A stretch of DNA of 64,000 bases from contig ML213508.1 of assembly GCA_004369045.1 (NCBI GenBank), positions 983,395 to 1,047,394 on the forward strand, written 5' to 3'. The translations under genes were made by a program, and so were the position numbers. This document shows, in pieces, positions 35,017 through 45,516 of the stretch. The DNA comes from Heliocybe sulcata (lineage: Eukaryota > Basidiomycota > Agaricomycetes > Gloeophyllales > Gloeophyllaceae). Positions within the stretch are counted from its first letter, which is position 1. Each line of letters begins with the position of its first letter. The notes beneath the pieces were generated by a model that saw only the letters and a program-made list of their open reading frames with translations, was not told the DNA's origin and searched no databases.

Positions 35017-35087
35017 AAGGACCTTGCGACCTCGAAGTCGCAGAAAGCAGTTGTATTGTAGACCGCTGATAATGCTAGTAATGTCGA

Positions 35088-36612
35088 CTAATAGTCCGAA
35101 TGTCTTTCTGTATACCCTTGAAAGGGAAAGTGATCAGGAGGTGTGGAGGAGACAGAGCCGCAGTTGCGAGGCGTGAGTGGCATGGCGTCCTCGGGAGGTG
35201 GGGCAATGGGGGAGGAAGGGAGAGGCGAGGTAGCAATTTCCTGAGGATTAGACACCATACGAATCTCCGGATGCTCCTTAAACCAGCGCGACTTCATCTC
35301 GTCTCGGTTCTCGAACAAGTCCGGGAACTTGTCTATGTAGTAGGCCTCCATATCTTCTGGGAGTTCGAGTCCGTCCTCTGCGGAATCAATGATACAGAAC
35401 TAAGACAAAACAAGGACACACGCACTCTCGAAACCTTCGATGATCAGTCGGGCTACACCACGATCATCTATGTCACATTCAGGCAGGCCATCCACACTTG
35501 AGCCTATTGAGTGGGACACTCCCGAACCACCGTCCTCGTCGACAGCCGTATTCACATCATCCTGAGCCTCCGTCGTATCCGGGAGGGTCGGCTTGACTGA
35601 TACACCTGAAGCTCTTCCCCTTCGGTTGGCTCCTGACGGCTTTATGGCAATGGGATCATGATCTTTGTGCGTAGCAAGGTCATCGGAGCCCGCGAACTGA
35701 TGGAAGACGGCAAGGGCAAAGCGGAGAAAGAGCAGGTAGCCATCCGTCCGGTCAGGTAGCCTGGGACTGTAGCAATGGAAGCCCAATGATGCTCTGATAT
35801 CCGTGATAACATAGGCTATGAAAGTATCACCAACAGGCACACAAATCCACTCATAAGCATCCCACAGGCTGCGGATATCCTCTCTCAGTGTGATGTGGTT
35901 ACGATAGTCGTGAACGTAAAACTCTGGCGTGAGGTGGTGTGGGAGGACATGTGGGATGTAGAGCTGCCGCGGGATTCGACGCTTTTGGAACTGCATGGCG
36001 TTCAGCGAGCCAAAACAGAGGAGCATATATGTCACTACGTACCCAAAGAGCACAGGAAACAGGTACAATATGTGCGCTTGCCAACGGAATAGCAGCGAGG
36101 GTCATCATACAGACCTTGTCGACTGCCTTGACTGCTGCACTGATTTGGGAGCGGGCTACCTTGTATTCCGACCCAAGCTCGGCGTCTCCAATGTATAGGG
36201 TGGTGTCTTTAGGACATTTTGCTGTAAACCAACGGTCCGGAAGTTGAGAGCGCAAAGGAGGAATCCAGTGGTCAAAAGTTTTGTAGACAGCATAGTCGGC
36301 TCGAGGATTGGCGACGTCGGGAATCAGGTAGTATGTCCCCGCGTTAACGAGGCCCGGCAGGACGGGACCTTCGCCGTCCCTGTCGTTGCAAATAGCAGCC
36401 GTGTAGGTGTAGTCACCGGTCAGGATGGCACAGGCATCGAGGATGACCGTGAGGGGGATGCACGCGTTGGCGCTCATAGAACCGTCAGCAAGAGGACAAC
36501 GACGTAGCCAAAATGAGAACAGCTCTACATCCTGGCACGGGTGGCGAACTTCTATCAAGGCCACCGACTCAAGCGCAGGGTCTTGTGGCAGGATGGGGCG
36601 AATGGCAGACAT
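35088..36612 (-). CDS. HNH-nuclease-like protein (agaricomycete-expanded family)
   Basis: 474 aa from three exons on the minus strand: 36043-36612, 35426-35990 and 35088-35377. The N-terminal module of about 160 aa carries the family phrases YTYTAAICNDRDG and PVLPGLVNAGTYYLIPD. The HNH_2-like core is VKAVDKVCMMTLAAIPLASA then HIVP, and after intron 1 RNHITLREDIRSLWDAYEW. In active members the last motif usually reads DIH/DLH; here the final histidine position is arginine, so the nuclease may be dead. The C-terminus is acidic and then proline/serine-rich. Such genes occur in many copies in mushroom genomes with unknown role. Two hairpin repeats flank the gene on both sides. Confidence 0.72.
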
Positions 36613-36657
36613 TTAGAGTGTAACTGACAGCCGTATACAGGTACTCCCGGAATGGGT

Positions 36658-36690
36658 TACTCGAGAAGCGCCTGCGCATTCGCGCAGGGC
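36658..36690. repeat. 33-bp hairpin-bearing direct repeat, right copy
   Basis: Same element as 34984-35016, same orientation, starting 46 bp upstream of the HNH-like start codon. The hairpin here is CCTGCGC-ATTC-GCGCAGG. Stem and flanks are identical to the left copy and only loop bases differ. Confidence 0.85.
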
Positions 36691-37348
36691 GACCCAGCTC
36701 ATATTATTTCCGTGGCTATTTACTTCAATAATAATAAGGCGACATAGACTCAAGCTGGATTTTTTCTGGCTTGAATGTGCGGAATGTTTGACCGACGACG
36801 CCACAGGACGGTGGCATACCAGGAAAGAACAATAAATAGAGACAAATAACTAGCAATTCTTCGAATTTCAATTCTTGACATTAAGGTAATTTCTAATTTT
36901 CCGTACTTGATCAACGCATCTGGCAGAGGTACCTACAACCTAAGAACTGTTGGATGTAGATGTCTGTCTGTGGCATGGTTTGACCCAACCGTCAACACCA
37001 CATAGTAGCACCCCTTACCGAAGCGAGAGGGGGTACGGAAGGTACAGGAATATGCCACTGCACCTCCCCAGCCGTCGACCTCCCGGAGGAGGGAGACTAG
37101 AAAGGTGCTCGTTCTCGTGAGCATCCCGAAGGACGCCTCGCTCCGTCCACCTAGAATGAACGTCATGGCCGCAGGGCTTGACGCTTCGGGAGGTGGACGG
37201 ACACTTGGAGAATGAGAAAATTTGGGAGGAGAAATTTATGAGGGCGGGCGGGCGGAGATTGAATGATCACGTGTAAACGTTAGGGGAGGCGTAGGCGTGA
37301 TGGGACGCGCTTGAGAGGACTTCTCTTCGCAATCTATAACTTGTCAAT
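36691..37348. other. Divergent region HNH-like/SPC19
   Basis: Intergenic, with an AT-rich part at 36830-36910 and a GC-rich part near 37050-37300 that leads into the SPC19 promoter. No gene seen. Confidence 0.45.
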
Positions 37349-38109
37349 ATGTCTCGCTTTTCGATGCGCGCGAGGCCGAGGGACTCTGTGTTTGCTGGTG
37401 GACCTGATACGTACCGCGGTGATAGGGATGCAATATGCAGTCCGAACCTCTTCGACTGTGTATCTGCGATGGAGTCGTGCTGCGAACAAGTGCGTATGTG
37501 CGGTGCATGTCTGCCGATGTTAATTTGAGAAGATGCGGCGGTGTTAGGCGGCTAATTCTCAGCAATTGCTTCGGAATGGAACGTATGATTTGCCGAGGAT
37601 GAGTAGGGTGCTGGATAACCAGAAGGTACGAGAGTGCTTGGCTGTTAAACTGTGTATAATGACAACTGGGCTCCTAGGCCTTCCTCCTGGTGGACGACGC
37701 CACTGTACGGAAATATAAAGCAGATTTGGGAGAGGAGATTGAGCCGGAGATCAACGAGCTGATTACGCGGGCGCAGAAGGGCGCGAAGGCTCTCGCTCAG
37801 AAGCAAGCCACTCTCCAAACGAGGGTACGTCCTATCCCGATGTCCTTACACGCTCATGTCTGAGGATAGTCTAGGCGGAGACTGCTCAAGCTAAACCAAC
37901 TTCCCGGCCGAAGATCACGACAACGACCGCGGCGGATAAGCTGCAGAATCGGCGCCTGCAGATTAAGATTAAGCAGAGGGAGCGGTTGGAGAGGGACCTT
38001 GCTGTGTTGCAGCATGATGTGGATAATTTGGTGCGTTGGGTTTTCTGCTCGGGTAGGGTTGGTGCTGATCTGCTGTGGTTAGCAATTGAAGCTGATGAGT
38101 AAAGGCTAG
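37349..38109 (+). CDS. SPC19: DASH/Dam1 complex subunit SPC19
   Basis: Kinetochore protein of the DASH ring that couples kinetochores to microtubules in fungi, 182 aa. Exons are 37349-37489, 37548-37625, 37678-37824, 37875-38030 and 38083-38109. The family phrases are NLFDCVSAMESCCEQ, QLLRNGTYDLPRMSRVLDNQ and the coiled-coil segment KADLGEEIEPEINELITRAQ, followed by a helical KQRERLERDLAVLQHDVDN. The acceptor at 37547 was chosen over a later one because it restores spacing between the two conserved blocks. Yeast Spc19 is about 165 aa. Confidence 0.82.
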
Positions 38110-39239
38110 GCTAGTGCCGATGTCTTCATGTCCCTCTCTTGCGTGTATACATTCCGTACTGCTGTGTACTATCACTGATATTTTTACGCAATTCTTTCCA
38201 GTCCGTAACGAAGCGCTGCCGCCTCGTACAACCATGCTATCTTCCGACCTCAACTTAGTTGCATCGATTGCATGCTGGCTGATAGCTAGCTTATGATGGC
38301 TCGAGGAAATGCGCGTAAGGTGCCTCACATAGGACGGCCTTAAACCCACTTCGACAGGGTCTCCCATTGAGGGCACGCTTTGGAAGCGACGGCATGACTG
38401 GCGACATTGGGCGCTGAACAGATGGAGCACGGGACCTCTAACAAATTCCACTTGCTCCTGGTATACCAGGCAGCACCTGAGCACCTCTGGAGGCTCTTTC
38501 CTTCGTGACCGGTTCCGAGTGAAACAGCGCTCCTCAAGTCTGCGTCAGTCACATGACCCGTCCAGGGCGTCACATAACTGCAGACGCGTGTCCGATTGGC
38601 TACCGCCGTGCGAACTGGCTGCGTGGCTTCGTGTGACAGTATGTACCTGAGGAATATCCTATGAAGGTTGTCTGCTACACGCGTGTGAGCCACCTTACTG
38701 CCTCGCCACATCCTCCTTTTATGCCGACCGTGATCCGTCTGCTTGAAGAGTGAAGTGGTGAAGCCAGAGTAAACTCTGCTCGTCTCTGTCCACCGGAGCT
38801 GCTTCACGTAATGTTACAGGTCACGCAGCGAACTCACACGGTGATCCGTAGCGAAGCTTGCCCACGTGTGATGCGATTGCATCACTCGAGACGCGCCTCC
38901 ATTACGATCAATCACTATTCACCCGAGCATGCCCTTTGGCATCGGCCCTCCTACACGTTGTGATGGCCTTGTCGATCCAGTTCGATAGTGCGAGGCGAGC
39001 CCCGAAATTAAAGGGCATGGCTGCGGCAATGCGGGGCCCTCAACGTGAGTCTACCTCGTGTATCAGCATATCTTGACCGTTTACCACTTCCTTTAACCCC
39101 ACTCTTGACTAGTGACCGCTGGGCGGCCTGCAATTTACGTCTTCTTGCGAGCCGTACACTCAGGTGTGTCATGGCATATTGCGTATCATGCTGTCCTCAT
39201 GCTTATTAGGCGACTCGAACTTAACTTTTGGCAGAAGCT
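38110..39239. other. Intergenic region between SPC19 and the ATPase
   Basis: A 155-codon minus-strand frame (38340-38807) has no domain signature and is probably chance. A possible degenerate third copy of the hairpin repeat starts at about 38883 (CACTCGAGACGCGCCT compared with TACTCGAGAAGCGCCT), but its stem is lost. Otherwise nothing is seen. Confidence 0.35.
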
Positions 39240-41700
39240 ATGGCGAAGAGCACCATAAGCTCGCGCAGTGGCACTCGAAAGCTCGTAAACCCGTCCCATC
39301 ACCGCCCGAAGCCTCCAAGTAGCGGCGTGTCCATGCATTGGATGTTCCGCTCGAATATTCCTCGCCGGCGTGGTCAACCGCTGCCGAACGACGTCCGCAA
39401 GCGCAACTTCTTTGGCCTTGGAGAAATAATCAGTGTCATCACTAATGTAAGTGCTGAATTCTTGTCCTAGAACATTCACTTATTTTTTGGTCCTGCGACG
39501 ATCCAGCCCGCGGAGACCGTACGCTCCCTCACAGAGTCGCGCCGTCTGCTCGAGGAAGCCCGCCAGGAAATTGTTGAGAACCGCGAAAGAGCGCAGCTAC
39601 GACCGGCGCACACGTTCTCGAGACTACCCGGTTTTTTTCCTAGGCCAACGGAAGTCAAGGCTGTCGAAAGGGCACTTGAAGGAGAGCCGGCCTTCACTGT
39701 ATTATTTGGTGCTAGCAGTGTTGGCAAGGTCGGTGCTAGTGCTTGGACGCCGTTTAAGGTCACTGATGCCGGCAAGTTCAGACCGCACTGCTTCGGGAGG
39801 TGCTATCTCGTCCCGATTACCATGTTCTCCATTTCGATCTCCGGATCGCTGGGTTTGCAGACCTGAGCAGTTTATACACGAGTCTTAGTCATCAAATGGA
39901 GATGTATTTTGAAGCTATCAGCAAGTCGATGAAGGGGTACGAAGAATTCGAGAAGGAAGCCTGGGGCTTCAAGGTATGCGATCAGGAGCGTTCAAGTATC
40001 TAGTCACTGACACCTACGCAGCATGACCGGCTGAACGTCGAGCGCCGAATAACAGAAGGCACTTCGCAAGTCAAAGTCAGCGACATCGCTCACCTTATGG
40101 AGCTCTTCCAGGTATGCCGACCGTTAACACGTCGATCGACTTCATGTCTGATAGTCTACGATAGAGCGCTCTCCTAAAGTACTGGGAGTTCCAGCCAGCA
40201 GGGTCTGATCAACCTGAAACTAGTCAAGCTCCGAGTCACAAACGCGACGTCGACTCTTCGTCGGAGATGACGCACGTGGAGAACGGCGTACCTCCTCAGG
40301 CGACTCAGGCCCCTGCACGAAGATCTTGGGCTAGCCGTATCTTCAGGCGATCACGAAAGGTGAACCCCGAAAATGACAAGGGCAAGGCCCCCGAGCGTAT
40401 CGTCGAGAAGCCCAAGCAAAATCCGAAGAAGCACCAGTCCGAGCCTCAGCCGCCGCCGAAGCGCATACCCGTCATCTTCTTCGACGAGGCGCACAAGTTG
40501 TACGTGCAGCAGTTCGGAGCCATGGACCGCGACGCTGATGAGTCTGACAGGCCCGCCTTGATCCGCTCGACGGAAGCTATGAAGTGCCTGCTTGACTCCA
40601 TGCTCGTGTTGACCAAGCAAGACCGCCTGTGCCACGTCATCCACTCTACGAGCGATCCGTTCTACCAGACGTGGCTGAGGCAGCTGAATATCATGCAGCA
40701 TTGCAAGATCATCACGATCGGCGATTGTTCGAAGGCGGAGACCAGGGTGTTCTTCCAGGAGCGGATCTTGCCCAGGGTGCCCGAGTCGCTCCGGCCTACC
40801 TTGGATTTTGAAGAGTTGTTTGATGCCTTTGGTGGAAAGCTTGTGCACTGGCAGGATTATATCACTGATTATGGTGAGCAAGTACATCAACGAGCTTCGA
40901 TCTTGGACTGACATATCACCATAGTGAATGCGAACGGGAAACTGGAAAGTAAGTATCGACATCGCGTCTCAAAATTTCCCCCATACTTACTTCATACCTC
41001 ACTAGTTCAGCGATCTTCCCACTTCTCCCAAGCGCATGCGCTTCTCAACCTCCACATCATCCACTCGGCACAATCGCCCACACTTAACGGGGATTCGGAG
41101 AAGAGCGCCAACGACAATGGTCCAGGTAGCTCGCAGACGACGCCGGTTGGGTCCGGATTCAAGATCTACTCTCCCTTGACGCACCCGCACTCGCCCCAGG
41201 TAGCCCAGGCCACCGATGAAGCACCAGGGTACATGTCCGACTTCTCCGCCATGGAGCTGCTCCGCGTCATGAGCCGCCTGACGCAGGACAACGTGCACTC
41301 CCTGCCCTACTTCGTCCTCTGCCGGGAGATGGGGGTGCAGACCATAGACGGGATGGTGAAGGGCCGTATCTTGGACTTGCGCTGGACGGACCCGCCTACG
41401 CCTGAAGCGTCTCTGCCTAACGCGAGCTCGAGAGACCTGGGCGGGCATCATCACGCGGCGGCGAATAGCAGCGGCACGGCGGTGGAGGTGGCGGATGAGG
41501 GCGAAGAGTGGATGCCTGCGCCGGAGGACCCGGAGAGCCCTGTCGATCGCGAGGCGCCGGTGTCGGAGGACTTTGTCGGTCCCAGACTCGTGCCTATCAC
41601 GCCTATCATGCGGTACGCTATGCGCGAGGTCGTGCAGGAGTATCAGGAGATACAGTCTATTTCGGAATATGCGTCGCTGGCCGATCCGGAGGAATATTAA
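39240..41700 (+). CDS. P-loop ATPase with DEAH Walker B (archaeal-ATPase-like AAA)
   Basis: 712 aa from seven exons: 39240-39446, 39507-39728, 39782-39973, 40022-40111, 40165-40873, 40925-40948 and 41006-41700. The N-terminus is basic (RSGTRKLV, FRSNIPRRRGQP). Walker A is VLFGASSVGKTALLREVL at about 130-150, split by an intron right after the lysine. Walker B is RIPVIFFDEAHKL, placed after a polar, basic insert (ARRSWASRIFRRSRK..PPPKR). A STAND/archaeal ATPase-like fold is suggested by the downstream IIHSTSDPFYQTWL and IGDCSKAETRVFF phrases (sensor region). The C-terminus is an acidic linker then a conserved helix (PIMRYAMREVVQEYQEI). No sure function is known; membrane or mitochondrial association is possible. 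An upstream exon cannot be excluded. Confidence 0.75.
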
Positions 41701-43752
41701 TGAGGCGGCTCGCTGAGTGAGCCACGGACTGTTGGCTGTGCGCTCGGACGTCGAGCGTCTTGTGCGCAGTTGTATCCCGGGGGATTTTTTGTGTACGTTT
41801 ATAATTTGTACTTGTACGTGTACTCCGCTAGTCGTTCGTCCACGAACCGTAAATTATCTTGGGGTCGTTAGAATACCCTTGCAATTGTACTACCAGACAT
41901 ACACGCATAAATACTTGTTTTTCAGCCTACGACTGTTGTGAATTGTGGATCTCCTGCCTTCACCTAAGGAGAACATGTCCATCTGGCGCTCTATACTCCG
42001 TATAGTATACGGCGTCCAGCACTATTCCCGTAGTTCCAGATATGACCCATACGACGACGGGAAAGGGAATGGTTAGTCAATGCAGCCGGGGGTCGTAGCG
42101 TTCTCCAGGCGCGTTACAACGGAGAAGCAACCTGTGGATTCGTTTTAGGCTGTCTCGAAGAGGATATGTACGAATCGCATACCGCGGTGGAAGATGCGAC
42201 GACCATCCACACGACGGAACATGCCACGCAGACGATACTCAGAATGTAGAAGAGCTTCTTGCAGGTAAGACGCCACCCTCTGGTATACGCACGTCCCTGC
42301 CTCGGCTGCGGCATTGCAGGCTCGGGAGCAGGTGATGGGGCAGCGACTGATGCATGATGTTGCGATACTCGCCAGGGTCCAGCTGGGGCAGGCCGTAGCA
42401 CGCGTAACTGAAGGCGGTGCTCAAGTACCACAAATTGTGGAGGGAGGATCGGATGTTGTCGTTTAGGTGAGGGGGCACTTGGGTAGACCGAAGAGTTGTA
42501 AGACGTGAGAAGCCACACGTCGAGCCCAAGATCGCCCCAACTTTTGACTACGCTGACCTTAGGATGCTTGACATGCACGCAGCTAAGTCTGTGTTGGGAG
42601 GGTGGTCCATGGTTGTAGTGAGCGTTTTGGGTGTAAGTGTCGTATTCAGCCACGATATGAGTACGAGAAAACATACCCTTGAGCAGCCAGTAAATAGACG
42701 AGCAATTCGGTCAAATGCTGTTGGCATAAATGGCTTCGCGCAAAGGCCAAGACTTCTTAGCTGGGCTAGTATGCATGCGAATACCTGAAGGGTAAGTGTG
42801 GCTTTGGTAGAACAATGGAAAGCTGGTCAGATACTATTACTAGTCGCTGAACCTCAGGGTGGCTTCTTGGGGTCTAAGCGCTCTAGGATAATATTCGATA
42901 CCTTTTGAGAGTCCTACAGGCAAAGTGGATCGATCCTGAGATTGGGTAAAGAAGTGGTCTGAGAATGATATCAATATTGACGCGGGCGATTCCTAGCTAT
43001 AGAGCGTATGTGAAAGCGTTAGGGAGAACAAAGTGGTGACATTTCCTGCCCGCCGCAGGATTTTCGCCCAGGTTTCGAACCTAGACCCATGAGCTGGAAT
43101 CTTGCGGACAGACGACAGAGGATGGTAGGATGCTCCGGTGAGTATACAACCCTATACATTGCCAAGATGATGGTAGGAAACATTGACCAGGTCCGACTGA
43201 CGGTGACTGACCTCAAGCACTAAGCCAGAGATATCTGGAAGCCCGCTAGTGTTTGCACTTAAAAGCTTAACTGAGGCAGCATGGCGTCCATACAGTCCAT
43301 GTCATTATTGACTCACAAATCACTATCCTCCCGGAGAGAGCAAAGGCATTGGACTCCCTCGCCTCTCCGTCAACGCTTGACGCTTGAGCGAGCCGATGCC
43401 GTCGTCACCCCGCCTCCCTCATGGATCTCAGTGCTTCAGGCGAGTCGCTATCCCGCTCGGTTATCAAGCAGGCTTTGTAAAGCACGGAAGACCGAATATC
43501 CTCGCCGCAAGCTCCATATGTCGGTGAAGGGTAGAGCGACGCCCGCCATGTCTTCCGCTTCCGCCTCCGTCGTGCTGCCACGGTCACGGGATATGACGTT
43601 GTATACGGTGCACTTCTCTTCAAGCTCATTCCTTGCCTCATCAGGTTGCAAGAATAGTTCACGGAAATCACATAAAATGCGTAGCCTAGCGCATATGCTG
43701 CTCCACGATTCCGTTACGCTCTCTTTCCCCTTCCTCTCTTCTGCAAGAAATA
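41701..43752. other. Intergenic region between ATPase and FMN dehydrogenase
   Basis: Two kilobases with no confident gene. A minus-strand frame at 42114-42674 ends in one clear hydrophobic helix and is listed separately. A T-arm-like stem-loop near 43070 has no tRNA around it. The right part holds the dehydrogenase promoter. Confidence 0.4.
42114..42674 (-). CDS. Possible small single-pass membrane protein
   Basis: An open frame of 186 codons whose last 55 residues contain one convincing membrane helix (FYILSIVCVACSVVWMVVAS) followed by a short polar tail. The upstream part changes character and an overlapping frame (42239-42529) also looks protein-like, so a spliced gene joining parts of both is possible. 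No family recognised. It may be a pseudogene or chance. Confidence 0.22.
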   Translation of the reverse strand: MFSRTHIVAEYDTYTQNAHYNHGPPSQHRLSCVHVKHPKVSVVKSWGDLGLDVWLLTSYNSSVYPSAPSPKRQHPILPPQFVVLEHRLQLRVLRPAPAGPWRVSQHHASVAAPSPAPEPAMPQPRQGRAYTRGWRLTCKKLFYILSIVCVACSVVWMVVASSTAVCDSYISSSRQPKTNPQVASPL

Positions 43753-45516
43753 ATGGATCCCACTAACAAGCCCAAGGGTCCCTCCCCGCATTACTCCTTG
43801 TACCAGAGGGAGGTGTTCAAGCGGGGTGGCGAGACAGGAATCTGTGAGTATCCTGTACGTCTGCCTAAAGATATATACTGATTTCTTAATGCCTGATAGT
43901 GCCCAGTTTCTCAGTACACGCCGAAGAGCTCGTAGAGTCCACCAAGAAGAAGCTCAACGACCGAGGCTATTTCTACGCCAACTCGAACGCGGGCCTGGGA
44001 TGGACAGACCGCGCGAACAGGGAGGCGTTCTATAGGTGGCGTATCATCCCTCGGATGCTTGTCGACACGAACACGCGGGACTTGACTAGTGAGCTTGTTG
44101 ACTCGGGTGGCGAGGAGGTGAAGTGACTTGTTATCCAGCCGAGATCTTTGGGCACCGTATCCCCGCGCCTATCATGTTTGCCCCTATTGGAATCAACAAG
44201 TTGTACTCTCCCAAGAGTGAGCTTGTGCCTGCGAAGATAGCTGGCGAGCTTGGCCTTCCGGTATGTATATGCGACATCCTCGGTCATTGAAGTAGTAATG
44301 ACATACTTCGTAGTACTGCCTCTCCACAGCAGCCTCCAACTCTATCGAGGACGTCGCTGCTGCAAATGACGAGGGCGCGTCCATCACGAACGAGAGCAAC
44401 AGTGTACACTCGTACAGCGGTCCTAATGGCGGAAATGCCAAGGGCCCTAGGTTCTACCAGCTGTACATGGGCCATGATGATGAGATTGTGCGCATTCACT
44501 CGTTGTATTAAGGAAAACGAACTTCTAACGCTAGTGAATCTCCAGACTGTCAGCTTGCTCGAGCGCGCCTGGAAGGCCGGGTTCGATGTCTGCATGCTGA
44601 CGGTCGACACCTGGCAGCTCGGTTGGCGGCCCACGGACATCAACCTCGCCAACTACGTGTATGTATCCTCTGTCGCGAGTATATCTGCATGCAGCTGACG
44701 GTAGGGACATAGTTTCTACTACCCCCCGGGCAAGACGGGGAACGAGCTCGGCGAGTCTGATCCTGTGTTTATGAAGAAGTACGGGAAGGCGCAGCAGGAA
44801 GATACGGGGAAGTGGATCGACTCATCGGTGTGGCATGGGAAGCCGCATTCGTGGGCGAAGATACCGTGGGTGATCGAGACCGTGGGTGACGTCGCTTTTC
44901 TGTGATGCTTTGTACTGATCGGGTGTACAGTGGAAACGCATCTCTGGCGGCCGGCCCTTTGTTATCAAGGGAATTCAGAGCGCGGAGGATGCGCTCAAGG
45001 CGCTCGAGGTTGGATGTGAGGGTATTGTCGTCACGAACCACGCCGGGCGGCAGGTCGATGGCGCGGTGGGTAGTCTGGAGGTCCTCCCTGAGATTGTAGA
45101 GGCTGTCGGAGGCAGTGAGTGGCTCTCACTTGTCTTTCAGATGCGTGCGAGGTTTGCTCATGGGCGACTGCAGAGATGAAGATTATATTTGATTCGGGCA
45201 TCCGCACTGGCTCGGACGTGTTCAAGGCGATCGCGTTGGGCGCGGATGTGGTCGAGGTTGGGAGGCTGTATGTGTGGGGTATGGCGCATGAGGGCGAGGC
45301 GGGGTGTCGGCATGTCATGAAGTCGTTGCTTGCGGTAAGTTCCACCACATCTGAGAGTCGCGAGGCGCTGATTGAGTGCGCTTGGTTTAGGATTTGGACA
45401 TCACGATGACCGTGGGCGGGTACCAGTCGATTAGGAAGGATGTGTATAGGAACCCGAAGGCGGTGAGGTGGAACCCGTATGGGGTGTACCCGAAGGGGGA
45501 GCATGCGAAGTTGTGA
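43753..45516 (+). CDS. FMN-dependent 2-hydroxyacid dehydrogenase/oxidase (lactate 2-monooxygenase-like)
   Basis: Flavin enzyme that oxidises L-2-hydroxy acids such as lactate or glycolate, 442 aa. Exons are 43753-43843, 43900-44088, 44139-44260, 44314-44487, 44546-44658, 44713-44881, 44931-45114, 45174-45334 and 45391-45516. Family blocks: APIMFAPIGINKLYSPKSE, YCLSTAASNSIEDVA, PRFYQLYMGHDDE, MLTVDTWQLGWRPTD, PFVIKGI with the FMN lysine at about 299, VVTNHAGRQVDGAVGSLEVL with the catalytic histidine at about 323, and FDSGIRTGSDVFKAIALGAD with the substrate arginine. There is no cytochrome b5 domain, so it is not a flavocytochrome b2, and no obvious mitochondrial presequence. The usual SNHGGRQ reads TNHAGRQ, a mild change. 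Confidence 0.88.

Noticed and set aside
38340-38807. 155-codon minus-strand frame downstream of SPC19
   Set aside because: No domain, no splice partners and no similarity I can recognise; an open frame of this length can occur by chance.
43040-43100. T-arm-like stem-loop around GGTTTCGAACC
   Set aside because: No acceptor, D or anticodon arm can be built around it on either strand, so it is not called as a tRNA.
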